Below, piece after piece: positions 28,816 through 39,944 of a stretch of DNA of 64,000 nt. Position 1 is the stretch's first letter; each line of letters begins with the position of its first letter. The position numbers were made by a program, and so were the translations under genes. Source of the stretch: Blastobasis lacticolella. Taxonomy: Eukaryota; Arthropoda; Insecta; Lepidoptera; Blastobasidae. The stretch lies in contig LR990052.1 of the NCBI GenBank assembly GCA_905147135.1, positions 17,732,200-17,796,199 of the forward strand, given 5' to 3'. The notes under the pieces were generated by a model. That model did no database searches, was not told the DNA's origin, and saw nothing but the letters and a program-made list of their open reading frames with translations.

Positions 28816-31551
28816 GCGTCTACAGATTTTGCCGGAAGTGAATGCAAAATCTTATATTTGTTTAAAAAATAATTTTTTGTTACTTATTTCGGTGCGAAAT
28901 ATGTATTAGTGGTGTTGTGTAATTTGGTAACTGTGTTTTTGATGTATTTTTGTGCAATAAGCGTGCAAAATCGGTAAGTCGAGGCCGTAAATACTGATGC
29001 CGGGCGGGTGCTCCGGACGAAGCTATGTTGCTGGGCATCCCTCATCGTCTTTTAGCCAATGATGAGGCGGATGGTGGAAGCTCAACATCCTCGGAGGATG
29101 AAGGTGTAGCTACCGCGCACCGCAGCGTCCGCGTATACTTGTCAACCGCGCATTGGGTTGGAGTGTAGCAGTTGCACCCTTTGGTATCCACTAACCGCGC
29201 ATTGTCTTTATAAATAACTAACAAGACAGGTTAGTTACATCTTGCACAGTTACCTCTTATTTGTAAAATTTATCTGGTGTCACGTAAATGCTTGAAGTAA
29301 ATTATGGAAGTTATGATTTGTACTTATATTATTGTTACAAGCTGTTAGACATCCAAATAATATAAAATAAAATATATGTTCAAAATGTTACACAGAAGAG
29401 GATTTTTGACAAAGTCAAAAAAAAAAAAAAGTAAACTTTCCGGAGCTAGTAGTACATAACATGAGAGAGAACGACAAACAACTTCTTTGTAAATTCCATA
29501 GGATATTCTGAGATATTATATATACAGCTATGTAGGTAATATTAGTACAGAAGTTGATAAAGAAGTAGTTGAACTGAAGACTAATAAGAAGGATCGTAGA
29601 TCTTACTCCCTTACAACAATTTGGCTCACCGGCTCGTACGAGTCATCATCTTTCCCACCTTATGCCAGGGTATGCTTGGAGCAGTGTTCATTATAAATCT
29701 ACCATAAGGTTGAATACCTAAAGCGACACCAAGATTTGTGCAATATGATGCCCCTGGTGTTGTAAATGTCCATGGATTGCTGTACCTGCTACCATCAGGC
29801 TATGAGCATGTTTGCCATTTTAGTGGTATAAAATAAATTAAAGTATATGAAAAGAACTCTCACATTTATAAGACTATGGACTATTTAGCCATCACAGAGG
29901 GAGTTTTGCCTGGTCTCTCAAACATAGGTCTACCATGAACTAGTTATTAAAACAGGACCTAGTAAATTGGGTAGCGGCTAACCCACAAGATCTCAATCCC
30001 AGTTCTCTGTTACGTAACTCTTAGCTCAAAGTTAAGGTTAAGAACTTTCTTCATTAGTATACCTCTACGTCCAGATGCTCTTTCACTTCTTATTCAATTC
30101 CTGGCAGGTATGCAGACCTGGTAAGATGCTCCAAATTACTTTAAAAAATAAAAATTAAATATAATAATAATTATAGTTAGGTATGGATTGAGACTCAGTA
30201 AAAAAATAAGGAACATGTGCAGGCAAATACAAATCAATTTGGAAGCAATCCATTTATATGGAAGATAATAACGGGTAATCTATGTAATTTTCCCTATAAA
30301 TCAAACCATTGCAATTTCCCATTTGTGGAATACATACTATTCACTTACTGTGATGGTACAGTAACCCAAAGTGAGTCTGAGTACTGTAGGAATAACAAAT
30401 CTGTTTTAATAAAAAAAAAAATGCTCCTTAGAGGAAAAACATTTTAAACTGATAAGTCAGTCAGTCAGTAATGTATGCTTCCATATCCCAATAAATATTT
30501 AATGTGGTAATAATGATTAATAGGAGTTAATGTGGCCTAATGAGGGCCGACCTCCTGAGGGTTGAACTCCGACTGATTGCAGCAGTCACCAATTGGATGA
30601 TAGAGAAGTAGATATGCATCTCACTGTCTCATCAGTGGTCTATTTTGCTGATATTCTAATAGCCCACCAGAACAGGGTGACACTGAAAAACCAGACACAG
30701 TGGCAATTTCAGAACTCAATTTCTGAACCAGTCCTGGAGCTGTAATACCTGGGGCTCTACCTCAACCTGTACACAATACAGTGATAAGGATAGGATAAAT
30801 TATAGGTACTATCTAGGGATACATTTTAATATTTAGCTAACCTAACCTAACTATTCCAAGGGTGCTTACATTGTCGTCGGACTCAGGTCTTTCTGAAGTC
30901 TTTAGACAGGGCAGACCCAGAGAGAGAGGAGGTCGATGCCATTTCAAGCGTTATTTGAGATTTTTGGAACGTGCTATAAATAACAGAACAGCAAGTCTCC
31001 ACAAGAACCCAGTAACACACTTACCACCATTGCAGCGGATGCACGATGGGGAGGTCACCTAGACAACCGTAGTCTGTTAGACATCTGGACATCATATCAG
31101 AAATGATAGTGTTACAATCTGAATGGTGATGTTTGCCGTATATGGTTCTGTAACAGTACATGAAGCAAGCCTTCAGTGTGCAAACACTATACTTCAGTAC
31201 ATATAACAGGACATTACTGTATGTAGCTGCAGCTCAAATCAGCAGTTTAAAACACTTGGCAAAATACAGAATTTGTATGCAATACAGACTTGTGAGCTCA
31301 TTGTCAAATGGGCACTTTTAACGTTTTATGTGGCTTAAAACATAAATAATGGGATTTTCTTTTTCTCATACGCTGGGCGAGTTTTAATGTAAAACTCAAA
31401 AAACATTGTGAGTATTGAATGTAAGTTCTTTAATGGTGTTACATAATTTAGTTGCCACCTAGGTAAATAGCCTTTTACAACAGACAGAGGTACTCATTTC
31501 CATGCTCTCCTGAATTTGACTGCACATCTCACTGACAGCGGTGTACCTTTC

Positions 31552-31800
31552 GGGAAGGTACAGCGGCATAGCCGACCGCCTTTTAAAAATGCTCTTGCCG
31601 GAATGGCATTTGTTGCCCCGGGCCTCGGAGGCCTTGATTCGTAACTGGGGCGTCCATGTTCTGAACATATCGTCTTGACATCACCCTCACACTGGTGGTC
31701 CTCTCAGGGAGGTATAGCGGCATGGCCGACCGCCTTTAAGGAAACAAACCCGTGCCAAAATGGCATCTGTTGCCCCAGGCCGCGGAGGCCTCGTGGGCGT
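31552..31800 (+). repeat. Two-unit tandem repeat, ~156-bp period
   Basis: GCGGCATRGCCGACCGCCTT occurs at about 31562 and 31718. Each is followed by an ATGGCATYTGTTGCCCC motif. The two units differ at many bases. Origin unknown; it resembles GC-rich parts of retroelements. Confidence 0.7.
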
Positions 31801-32158
31801 CCCAGACTGTTGACTCGGCTCGGTTGGGCGAGAATATGTCACTTGGGACTCAAACGATGACTTGACGAAATATTGCGATGCATTCAGTAAGACGGAAATT
31901 TCGGCTTGCGTGGCCTCCGTCTAATCTAATAACGCGAGTTCAATCACATGAACACGGCAGAGAGACCTTACATATCAATTGCGCCGTACTAGACTTAGTG
32001 CGCCTGGATGCCTTACCTGGGCGCCCGAGCTCTGAAGGAGCTGGTACCAGTAGAGAATCTCAGCGAAAACCTGATAGATCTCGCAATTGGGAGACCCTCA
32101 CCCCTCCACAAGTGGACAAACTGCAAATCTTGGCTTGGAAAAGGAGAAGGGGATGGAG

Positions 32159-32295
32159 TGAAGCTACTCAGTGTAGTTTAGAGGAAAGAGAGAGAGAGAG
32201 TTTTGCTATCATAAGTACCTATAGGAACTGGTTGAAGCTACTCAGTGTAGTTTAGAGGAAAGAGAGAGAACGTTATGCTCTCATAAGTACCTATA
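32159..32295 (+). repeat. Tandem duplication, ~77-bp period
   Basis: GAAGCTACTCAGTGTAGTTT, a GA-rich run and ATCATAAGTACCTATAG occur twice (32159-32223 and 32236-32296). Confidence 0.85.
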
Positions 32296-33341
32296 GTTAC
32301 TAGTTACTTAGATGAAACAAACTGTTAATACAGTAATTTTGCAAACTAATATACCTACTAATAACTTGAATATGTATAATGCAATGACCTGAACTTGTGC
32401 CACAGTATTATCCTTTCCTCCTCCTGAGTAATATTGTCTGCAGAAATAACCAAGTGTATGATTATGCAGATGTCTTCCTGAGGCCAGAAAGCTTTGGTTT
32501 ACTCAGAGAAATAGCTTTTAGAATCTGCTGCACATAAAGGTTTATCATATATTCTCATTTAATGGGGCACAATGGTGGAAATAACCAACTCGTATAAAAC
32601 ATACCTACTGTACAGGTTAGAATGTCTTTTAAAAATAAGGTATCTAGAAATATAGCTAGCTCCTGGCCTTCAGGAGCTTTAGGGTGATGTAATGTGAATT
32701 AAAAGAAACATTTATAAAAATATAATTAAAAAAGGAATTTCTAAATAGCAGTCCCTCTAAATCTTTATCTATGGAGAACATGGAGAGGCACCAACAGGGA
32801 GTTTCCTAGAGAACAACCCTTAGACAAGTAGGAAAAACTGGAAGAGTTATATAATGTACATAAATTTTACTGTCATCAGGTGGGCAGAAAAACAGACTCA
32901 GCTCAGATTTCATATTGATTTTTACTTTTGGTAAGGTGTTCATTACCTGATTTAATACCAGAGACTGTTGTGGAGTGATTAACTATTATGTGTAATTACT
33001 GTTAATGTTACTATTGTTTGTAAAGGCTTACCTAATAAGACTCTTATATTCAACTTTACATTCTTATGGTTATTGTTAAGGTTACAATTGTTGCTGATGT
33101 CATTAGCAATATAATATATTGATTTTTGGAATAAAATTTCATTAATAGAAATTTCTATAATTTTAAAAGGAGTCATGGTATTTGTGACATACTAAAATGT
33201 TTTACGTTTCAGAATACCTAAACTAAACATTAAAATTGCATATTATTTCAGTTATTTGATCACATAGCGTCTGCAATCCTCTTTCACCAGCAGTAATCAA
33301 ACAAGTCTTCACTCAACGCTGTGTGTTTCGAAGAAACATAA

Positions 33342-33651
33342 TATAACTGTTTTGCATTACAACAAAACAGATATGATGTGTATGAGAAACACACAGCGTT
33401 GCAGCAAGGTTCTTGCTGGTGGATCATGAAGACTTCTATGAGGTAAACATGTTATGACAAGTTTCAGCGCGCTTGCAATGGAAGTAGTAAAGCCGCACTG
33501 CTGATGGAATGAGCAACAAGGAGGTAATATGCGGATTGATTGGTATGTTTGCATCATTTATTAAGGTAAAATCTTAGACAGCTTCTTCACTCAACGCTGT
33601 GTGTTTCTCATACACATAATATCTGTTTTGTTGTAATGCAAAACAGTTATA
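33342..33651. mobile_element. Foldback element with 60-bp arms
   Basis: The arms 33342-33401 and 33592-33651 are inverted copies with a single visible mismatch. They contain CTGTTTTGCATTACAAC and GAGAAACACACAGCGTTG. The 190-bp centre carries element B (33434-33556). Part of the arm also recurs directly at 33308-33330. Confidence 0.88.
33434..33556. repeat. Inverted-pair element B (right)
   Basis: Inverted copy of 28690-28815, here forming the centre of the foldback at 33342-33651. The 28.7-kb copy lacks the arms, so the two do not share the whole element. Confidence 0.8.
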
Positions 33652-33791
33652 TTTCAGTCCATTTTACAGGATAAGTCCTATTATTGATAAGGCCTAGAGT
33701 GGAGCCTATCCGAAATGCATGTTGTGACGTCATTTCGCGGGATGGCATCACAATGACGGCGTACTATTGGGGATCGGCGGTACCGCTGTTG

Positions 33792-34052
33792 AAGGCAAGC
33801 CTTAAACAGAATTGTTTAGAATCGTACCATGAGCGCTTTTCGGTGAACTGCTACTGCACGGTTAGATCGCCTCGGTTAACAGTTATTGTCTTTGGCCAAC
33901 TACAGACCTACAAGGATCTTTTGGATAAGGCGTTGTTGTCAAACATCAACTCCAGCTGTCTGTCAAAAATGACTGTTTACAAGATGGTGGCGTTAGTTCT
34001 AATTCCGCCCACGTGTAATAAGATTATTATTATCTTTAGCTGTCAATGTCTA
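33792..34052. repeat. Inverted-pair element C (left)
   Basis: Contains CATGAGCGCTTTTCGGTGAA and TGTCTTTGGCCAACTACAG. It is the inverted copy of 36488-36756. A frame of about 85 residues is open in both copies but has no recognised domain. Confidence 0.75.
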
Positions 34053-34324
34053 TAAACGAGACAGCGCTATCAGTTTTTCTCTTTTCCACTTTGACGTTCA
34101 AAAGTTTTACATTACAATTTTTTACTAGATCTCAAGTTTTAATAAAATTTAAAATAAAATAAAGATTTTGTTGTTAAAAAGTCCATTTCCAAAAATCCAA
34201 GGATAATCGAAACATTTAACTATAGTAAACAACATGGCGTAGATTCTTAACGTATAAAATAATATATTTTTAGTTAATTGGAGAATTCGACAGTATAAGT
34301 TTTATACGTGCCTAGTTTACAGCA

Positions 34325-35085
34325 TCGGTGGCCTTAATGGTAAAGTCTGACTCCTATCCTAAGGTACCGAGTTCGAATTCGGACGTGTTATGTACCAATG
34401 ACTCTTTTAAAAGTTATGTACATGACTAACTATATTAATTACTAATGTACATTAGTTGAACACTAACCAATGCTCTTACGGTGAGGGGAAAGTTAGTGAT
34501 CGGTTCCCCTGGTAGCAGAGTCACGGAACAGGGGGTCTAAAAAGGCCACATTAGCGTTTTATATTATGATACATATTAGAGTGCCAAAAACTATCCGTTG
34601 GCCAATACTGGAATTACGTAACGCCATTTTCAAATGACATTTTGTCTTAACGCTGTAAATAAGTTTACACAAATTAATATGAATAATAATCATCATCATC
34701 ACATCTCATAACCATCCACTGCAGGACTTAGGGACTCTCCCACAAAAGGTGAGGTTATTGCTATAATTTCCAAACTTGGCAGGCGAGTTGGAGATCGCAG
34801 ATTTATAAATATAACAATGGAAAATGCTGCTGCCTATATTCCAGCCCACGGAGACTCTAGATATTTTGCCTCGAGAACATTAATCGCTTTATACGACACC
34901 CACCAATGTAAAGAGTTGGTGTTATTCTTCTCTGCCGGACAGCACACTGCCAATGAATCATATTATGCTTATAAAAGCTAATGTGGCCTTTTTAGAGATC
35001 TTCTAAATCTTAGATAATGGTCAAGGCGGACCTCGGGCCCTCGCACGTGAGAGCACAAACTTTATGACTGGGATATTAACACTAA
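34325..35085 (+). mobile_element. SINE family A split by another repeat
   Basis: The head is at 34325-34545 and the tail (AATGGTCAAGGCGGACC) at 35008-35085. The inserted part includes a repeat with CCACTGCAGGACTTAGGG near 34720, which recurs at 38800-38925. Confidence 0.65.
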
Positions 35086-35765
35086 GTTGATCTAATGAGC
35101 AGTTTTTCAATAGACTTCTCCTACTTTACACTACTCTACTTTACCCTATCCCTACCCGACTCTACTTTACGCTATCACTACCTCGATGATAATGTAGCTT
35201 TTTATAAGTATATTTTTATCAGAAGGTTGCGTGTTCAAATCACGTCGGGGTCACCACTTTGGAGGTCTCTAGTAGGAGGTGAGTTAAACTCCGTAGACAA
35301 GTGTAGAATGGATATATTTACCAAAAAATATGCTTAATTATCATCATCATAATCTTGGAGTTAAATCTCATGATTGTTTTCTGAAAATAATAAGTCGTTA
35401 TTTTCAGAACATAATCATGTTTCATGCTGGCTAAATACGGATCATTCCCGTTGTCCCCCGAATGCTATCCCCCATTTTTTAACTCGGGGTATCCCTAAGC
35501 ACGCATTCGTTCTATTTATTATAGAACACGAGTTTCACTGACTGTAATACGAATACATTAGGTAGCCACGGGTGAAATATATTTTTTAATCCCTTGTAAT
35601 TTTTGAGTTTATCCTTTACAAACAAACAAACAAACAATACCATTACTGTATAAATACATATGTATAGAGTATAGATAAAACAATAGTAGACTGCGTTTCA
35701 TCTACAAAGAGTCCCGTGTAAACGAAGTGTTACTCTTTGGTCCCGTGATTATCAGCGGAACTACT

Positions 35766-35996
35766 TTTCATAGATACTAAATGTTGAAACAGCTTAGAGA
35801 AGAGCAACATTTTAATGATAGGTTTATTTGACATTACAACCGCGCAATATTCGTATTTCTGTTGTCAAATTCATGGACATGGTACGATTTTTCATACAAA
35901 GAACAGAATTGTTTTTCTGTCAAGCCTGCTAAATGTTGTTCATGGTACGAATAAGCAAGGCAATTCTGTTTAGGTCCTGAGAGCTGATGGTAAGAA
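35766..35996. repeat. Inverted-pair element A (right)
   Basis: Inverted counterpart of 27958-28197, about 7.6 kb away. Confidence 0.75.
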
Positions 35997-36006
35997 GGTA
36001 CCTCAT

Positions 36007-36448
36007 CGATGTCGATATTTATTTTTACCACATGTCCGAATGTTCCTCCTCATATTGTGACTTGGACTCAAAAGGAACTGCGTGCTGTTGCGGCAAAAAT
36101 TGAGCCGAGCGAGAATCACCATATATACGTTTGTCCAACAAACATCGAGTTGACAGAATTATTAAGTATAATCATTTCTTTAGAAACTAGTGCTCTAGGA
36201 CCAATGGTTTTAGAGTTATTAAAGTTTTAACTTTGACAGTTGTCACACGAAATGGTAGGTTAATAATTCTGTCGACTCGATGTTTGATTATTCTATTGAA
36301 TTAAAATGTTGCATTCGCGTCTAAGTCAGATGACCAGTCAATATTATGGTGTCAATGAGTTGATCTGATGATGGAGACGGAAGATGACACAATATTATTG
36401 TGAGGAGGAAGATACGGACAAGTGGTAAAAAGAAATATCGACATCAAT
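36007..36448. mobile_element. Nested foldback element
   Basis: The outer arms (about 36009-36062 and 36384-36446) share ATGTCGATATTT and TTTTTACCAC. The inner arms AACATCGAGTTGACAGAATT (about 36142) and AATTCTGTCGACTCGATGTT (about 36265) pair with one mismatch. Two hairpins are therefore nested in 440 bp. Confidence 0.82.
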
Positions 36449-36487
36449 TATCGAGTGATGTCGCATAACTACAACGTACGTACGTCA

Positions 36488-36756
36488 TCATTGACAGCTA
36501 AAGAGCACAAGGATATTTTTGCACGTGCCCGAAATCAGAACTAACGCCACCATCTTGTAAACAGTCACTTTTGACAGACAGCTGGAGTTGATGTTTGACA
36601 ACAACGCCTCATCCAAAAGATCCAAAAGATCCTTGTAGGTCTGTAGTTGGCCAAAGACAATAACTGTTAATCGAGGCATTCTAGCCGTGCAGTAGCAGTT
36701 CACCGAAAAGCGCTCATGGTACGATTCTACACAATTCTGTTTAAGGGTTGCCTGTA
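36488..36756. repeat. Inverted-pair element C (right)
   Basis: Inverted copy of 33792-34052. It carries a small tandem CCAAAAGAT duplication not present in the left copy. Confidence 0.75.
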
Positions 36757-37254
36757 AACTACCCGGAACTTGTATGGTTTTTATAATGTTCATGGTTAGC
36801 CTCCAGTTTAGTTTGTTGTATATTTTGTATTTCCCATTACTATGCATGGGGTACAGTCTAGAATTTCTGTTATTTTGGGGTTTGGCTTTGTTATTATCAA
36901 TTTAACAGGATTTAAATAAGTGCCTAGGCATTGCTAAAACATAACCTCTGTTTGTAAATAAACAAGTTTTTGTGACACAGACTACTAATAATCAACAACA
37001 CTTGTCAAGGACCTATACCCCGGAACTACACTGAAGTTAGCTTTTACTGTGGCTAGTATGGTTCTCACGTAACAGTAAAAGGGAAACGTATGTGAAACTC
37101 ATGGTACTGACTTAACGTTTACTACTGTGGAAACGGGATTTACGGAACGAGAGTAGTAAAGTAAGCCGTTTTTACTGTAGCAACTCATGGTAGGCCTACT
37201 GATGGTAAATGGTAATAGTCGTCCATAAACATCTACAATTCATACATTTAGGTT

Positions 37255-37470
37255 GCAGGTAACAAAATGCAAAACCGCAGGTGCATTGTCACTGTGAGGA
37301 CTAAGGTGAAATGCCTAATGTCTGTAGTTTTGCTGGCTACCTTATCCTTCAAACCGTTAGGTACACAGTGTGATCGTGAGTGTGCCCCGTCAATACTCGC
37401 AGTCACCGGCGTCCTGCCGCCCCGCAGCGATGCCCATGTGATGCGCATTCTTCGCAAAAGCACTTGACAT
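37255..37470 (+). repeat. Interspersed repeat family B copy
   Basis: Contains TTGTCACTGTGAGGACTAAG and GCTGGCTACCTTATCCTTC, matching 823-1050. Confidence 0.7.
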
Positions 37471-37714
37471 ATTCGATTCTACTATTGGCGGCAAGAGATT
37501 GGAAAGTTAGCTATCATCATATTTAGTGCAAGAAGGTAGCTTACTTTCAAATCTCTTTGATTGGCAGGCAGCGTAAACTGATTAGTTTACAACGGTTATT
37601 GGCGCAAAAACGTAAACTCAAAGCTACGATGATCACAATGAAGTATTTGGTAATAAAATTACAATTTGGTTTATTAAAATCTACTTTATGACATAATAAT
37701 GATCATGCCATGAG

Positions 37715-37855
37715 GCATGAGGACCTGGGGTCCACCTTGACCATGATCCAGGATTTGGTAGACCAGGTAATTTCAGTAGAGCGACTGCTGTCTGACCTTC
37801 GTGATCCTGCTATCAGGGGAAACTGACCAGATTAGAACCTGTTTGACATTCAATC
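37715..37855 (-). mobile_element. SINE family A fragment at the CE3 breakpoint
   Basis: It carries the 3' half of the SINE in the same gene-relative orientation and intron position as the fragments in CE5 and CE6 intron 1. Esterase homology stops at its far side. Confidence 0.72.
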
Positions 37856-38308
37856 GCTTAAGGAAATATTATCTAGATAACTGATATGACTTTCAAAGTA
37901 AGGAACACAATACAACATTTCCGTAAAGACTTCGATTTATGTAATAATCGTGTGTGACTCGGCTACTATGTGATATTTGTTTACCTTTTGATCCTTGACT
38001 TTGATGTAAACTAAATCATAATTAGAACTAAATTATCGGTATTTAACACTTAGTGATGTGTAGTGATGGAACTCCACATTATACATATACATTTTTGTAC
38101 ACTAGTTCTACTTTATTTTGTAACAATTTAACAACAAAGGGTTGCAATTTAATAAAGTAACAATGAACCAGTGTACAAAAGCTGATTTAATTCATGACTT
38201 ATGAGGCTTTAGCTAGTCTATAGAACACTAATCCCTTTGAGACTTGACCCACTTAACTTAAGCTTCCGCTTGTTAACAAAAACCACAAACTATATGTTAG
38301 AAAGTTAC

Positions 38309-38482
38309 CTTAAACTTATTGGGCCCAGCGGGCGCGGTGGCGTACGGTATGCTGTAGAAGGTGAAGATGCCATTCTCGTGGTAGCCGCGCACGGGCCCCT
38401 GCGCGGTCTGCACCAGCCTCGCCGCGGGTTCGGCCTGCGCGAGTGCCGGCAGCAGCGCGCACAATGCCAACGCCAACAACAT
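38309..38482 (-). pseudogene. CE3: orphan esterase exon 1
   Basis: On the minus strand, ATG at 38482 opens 58 intact codons: signal peptide MLLALALCALLPALAQA, then the GPVRGYHENGIF and IPYATAPAGPNKFK blocks, ending at a GTAACT donor. Intron 1 homology continues to about 37870 and into a SINE at 37715-37855. No exon 2 or exon 3 follows down to 27.5 kb. A conserved upstream motif is present at 38547-38565. This is a promoter plus exon 1 stump, not a gene able to make an esterase. It is the sister of CE4. Confidence 0.85.
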
Positions 38483-38546
38483 GACGGCTTCACGTCTCAC
38501 TGAGCACTGACTATTTTACACTACACACAGGCCGCATGGTACAGGC

Positions 38547-38565
38547 ATGTAAGCATGATTCGGCT
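38547..38565 (-). promoter_or_regulatory. Conserved upstream motif, CE3
   Basis: AGCCGAATCATGCTTACAT on the minus strand, 65-83 bp upstream of the CE3 ATG. The same word occurs upstream of CE4 (twice) and CE6, and a shortened form upstream of CE5. A TCAGTGAGACG initiator-like sequence lies closer to the ATG. Confidence 0.6.
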
Positions 38566-38799
38566 CTATGCGTTATCCTAATATCTATGCGTTAGCTTCG
38601 ATGGCCAAACGATTCGGCTGATTATATTCAGACTATGGCCGCAGGATTTTAACACTATCTATTGTGAATACCGGTTGACTAGTAGATAAGGCTATTTTAG
38701 CTTTAAGTCCGCCACTGTACTTTTGTGCATAAAGCTTTAATAAATAAATAATATTATTGTTGCTTTAATAGTTATGGAATCATTATGACAGCCCGTAAC

Positions 38800-38925
38800 A
38801 GTCCACTGCAGGACTTAGGGCCTCTTCCACGAAAGGCGAGGTTATTGCTATAGTTTCCACGCTTGGCAGGCGGGTTGGAGATCGCAGTGTTTAAATATAA
38901 CAATGGAAAATGCTGCTGCCCATTT
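38800..38925 (+). repeat. Interspersed repeat family D
   Basis: CCACTGCAGGACTTAGGG, GGCAGGCGGGTTGGAGATCG and GGAAAATGCTGCTGCC match 34720-34845. No coding potential. Confidence 0.75.
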
Positions 38926-39649
38926 TCCAATTTACTGGGAATGACCATTACACGCATTTAAGTTAATACCTAAACAAAAAACTGTATACAAAAAAACGTT
39001 ATACGTTATTAGTTAAATGTGTGTTGTGTTTGTTCGTGAGACAAGGTCAATAACAAGATTTACGTCTGATGCTTCAAATTACCTAATTCAGTGGTTTGTC
39101 GGTGGCTGCTGTGGGATTTAAGTGCTGAGTATGTCCATCAAATGAGTATGTGGGTTCGAATAGTAGGTAGGTACGCAGTCAAGGGTCGGTCGGGTAGGGT
39201 AGGGGTAAGGTAGAGCTAGGGGTAGGATAGAATAGGGGAAGAATTAGGGTAGGACGAAATTTCTTTAAGTCGTTAGTGTCCATAACATAACACAAGGAAC
39301 TTCTCCAGTGTAGGACAACAAATACAAAGATTATTTTCCACCTTAGTGGTATAAAAAAAATACAACAGCAAGCCCTAGTAAGTATTTGATGGTACAGGGT
39401 TAACCCTGTTACCATCAAATACCTCAAATACCTTGTGGTTACCTTAAGGTAGCCACCAATGTTGGCAAGCGAAGATGGTGAGGGTGGAAAATTACCCACC
39501 TGGCCGCGTGTTGTGACCAGGTGACCAAGGGTCCAACAGTTGATCATTGGAAGTAGTATATATGCCATGGAGTTGGCACATTTCGCTAGCACGATGGAGA
39601 ATGGTCAGCGCCATCTATGTGCGGTTGCGTGCCAATCTTGTGTTCGTGT

Positions 39650-39765
39650 GCCGCGCCAGCAGCGGCCCGCGCAGCTCTAGCCGCTCGTCCAGCGACATGT
39701 GCGGCGCGCGGTCGGCGCCCGCGGCCGGCCACAGCGGGTACTCGGAACCGGCCGGCACTGGGGTG
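39650..39765 (-). pseudogene. CE4 exon 3 remnant
   Basis: It follows a good TTTGTATGCACAG acceptor. It encodes TPVPAGSEYPLWPAAGADR and the DERLELRGPLLAR helix, then homology ends at 39650. The proline run and HAEL are lost. Confidence 0.9.
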
Positions 39766-39897
39766 CTGTGCATACAAATAAATTTTAATATTGACAAATT
39801 ATAAGACGGTTGACCAAGGTCTTCCGCTGGGCACTCTTGAGACTATGCCCGTAGTTACCAGTCTCAAAAATTGTGCTTGAAATAGTAACAAATATTA

Positions 39898-39943
39898 TTA
39901 TTATTATTATTAATTAATAATAATATTATTATTATTATTTTTA
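39898..39943. repeat. Palindromic ATT/AAT microsatellite
   Basis: Runs of ATT switch to AAT and back to ATT around TTAATTAATAA. Confidence 0.9.
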
Positions 39944-39944
39944 G

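Larger units (their letters stand above)
28250..33285. other. Intergenic region without a supported gene
   Basis: It contains a GC-rich patch near 28310-28400 (CGGAAGGGGGGACGCCCCGC), a possible but unsupported splice donor near 28974, and repeat pairs listed separately. The open frames are short and match no family I know. Possibly old transposon remains plus spacer. Confidence 0.5.

Noticed and set aside
28960..29230. First exon of an unknown gene around a GTAAGT near 28974
   Set aside because: A single donor-like word with no following exon or protein match is not enough.
31878..32255. A 125-residue plus-strand frame as a host gene
   Set aside because: No recognised domain; its end runs into a GA-rich tandem duplication, and there is no splice or homology support.
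33684..34055. A 123-residue frame similar to the minus frame at 36488-36847 as a conserved protein gene
   Set aside because: The similarity is confined to the repeated element C and one copy has a small in-frame duplication. No known domain, so I left it as a repeat, with a test given in the findings.
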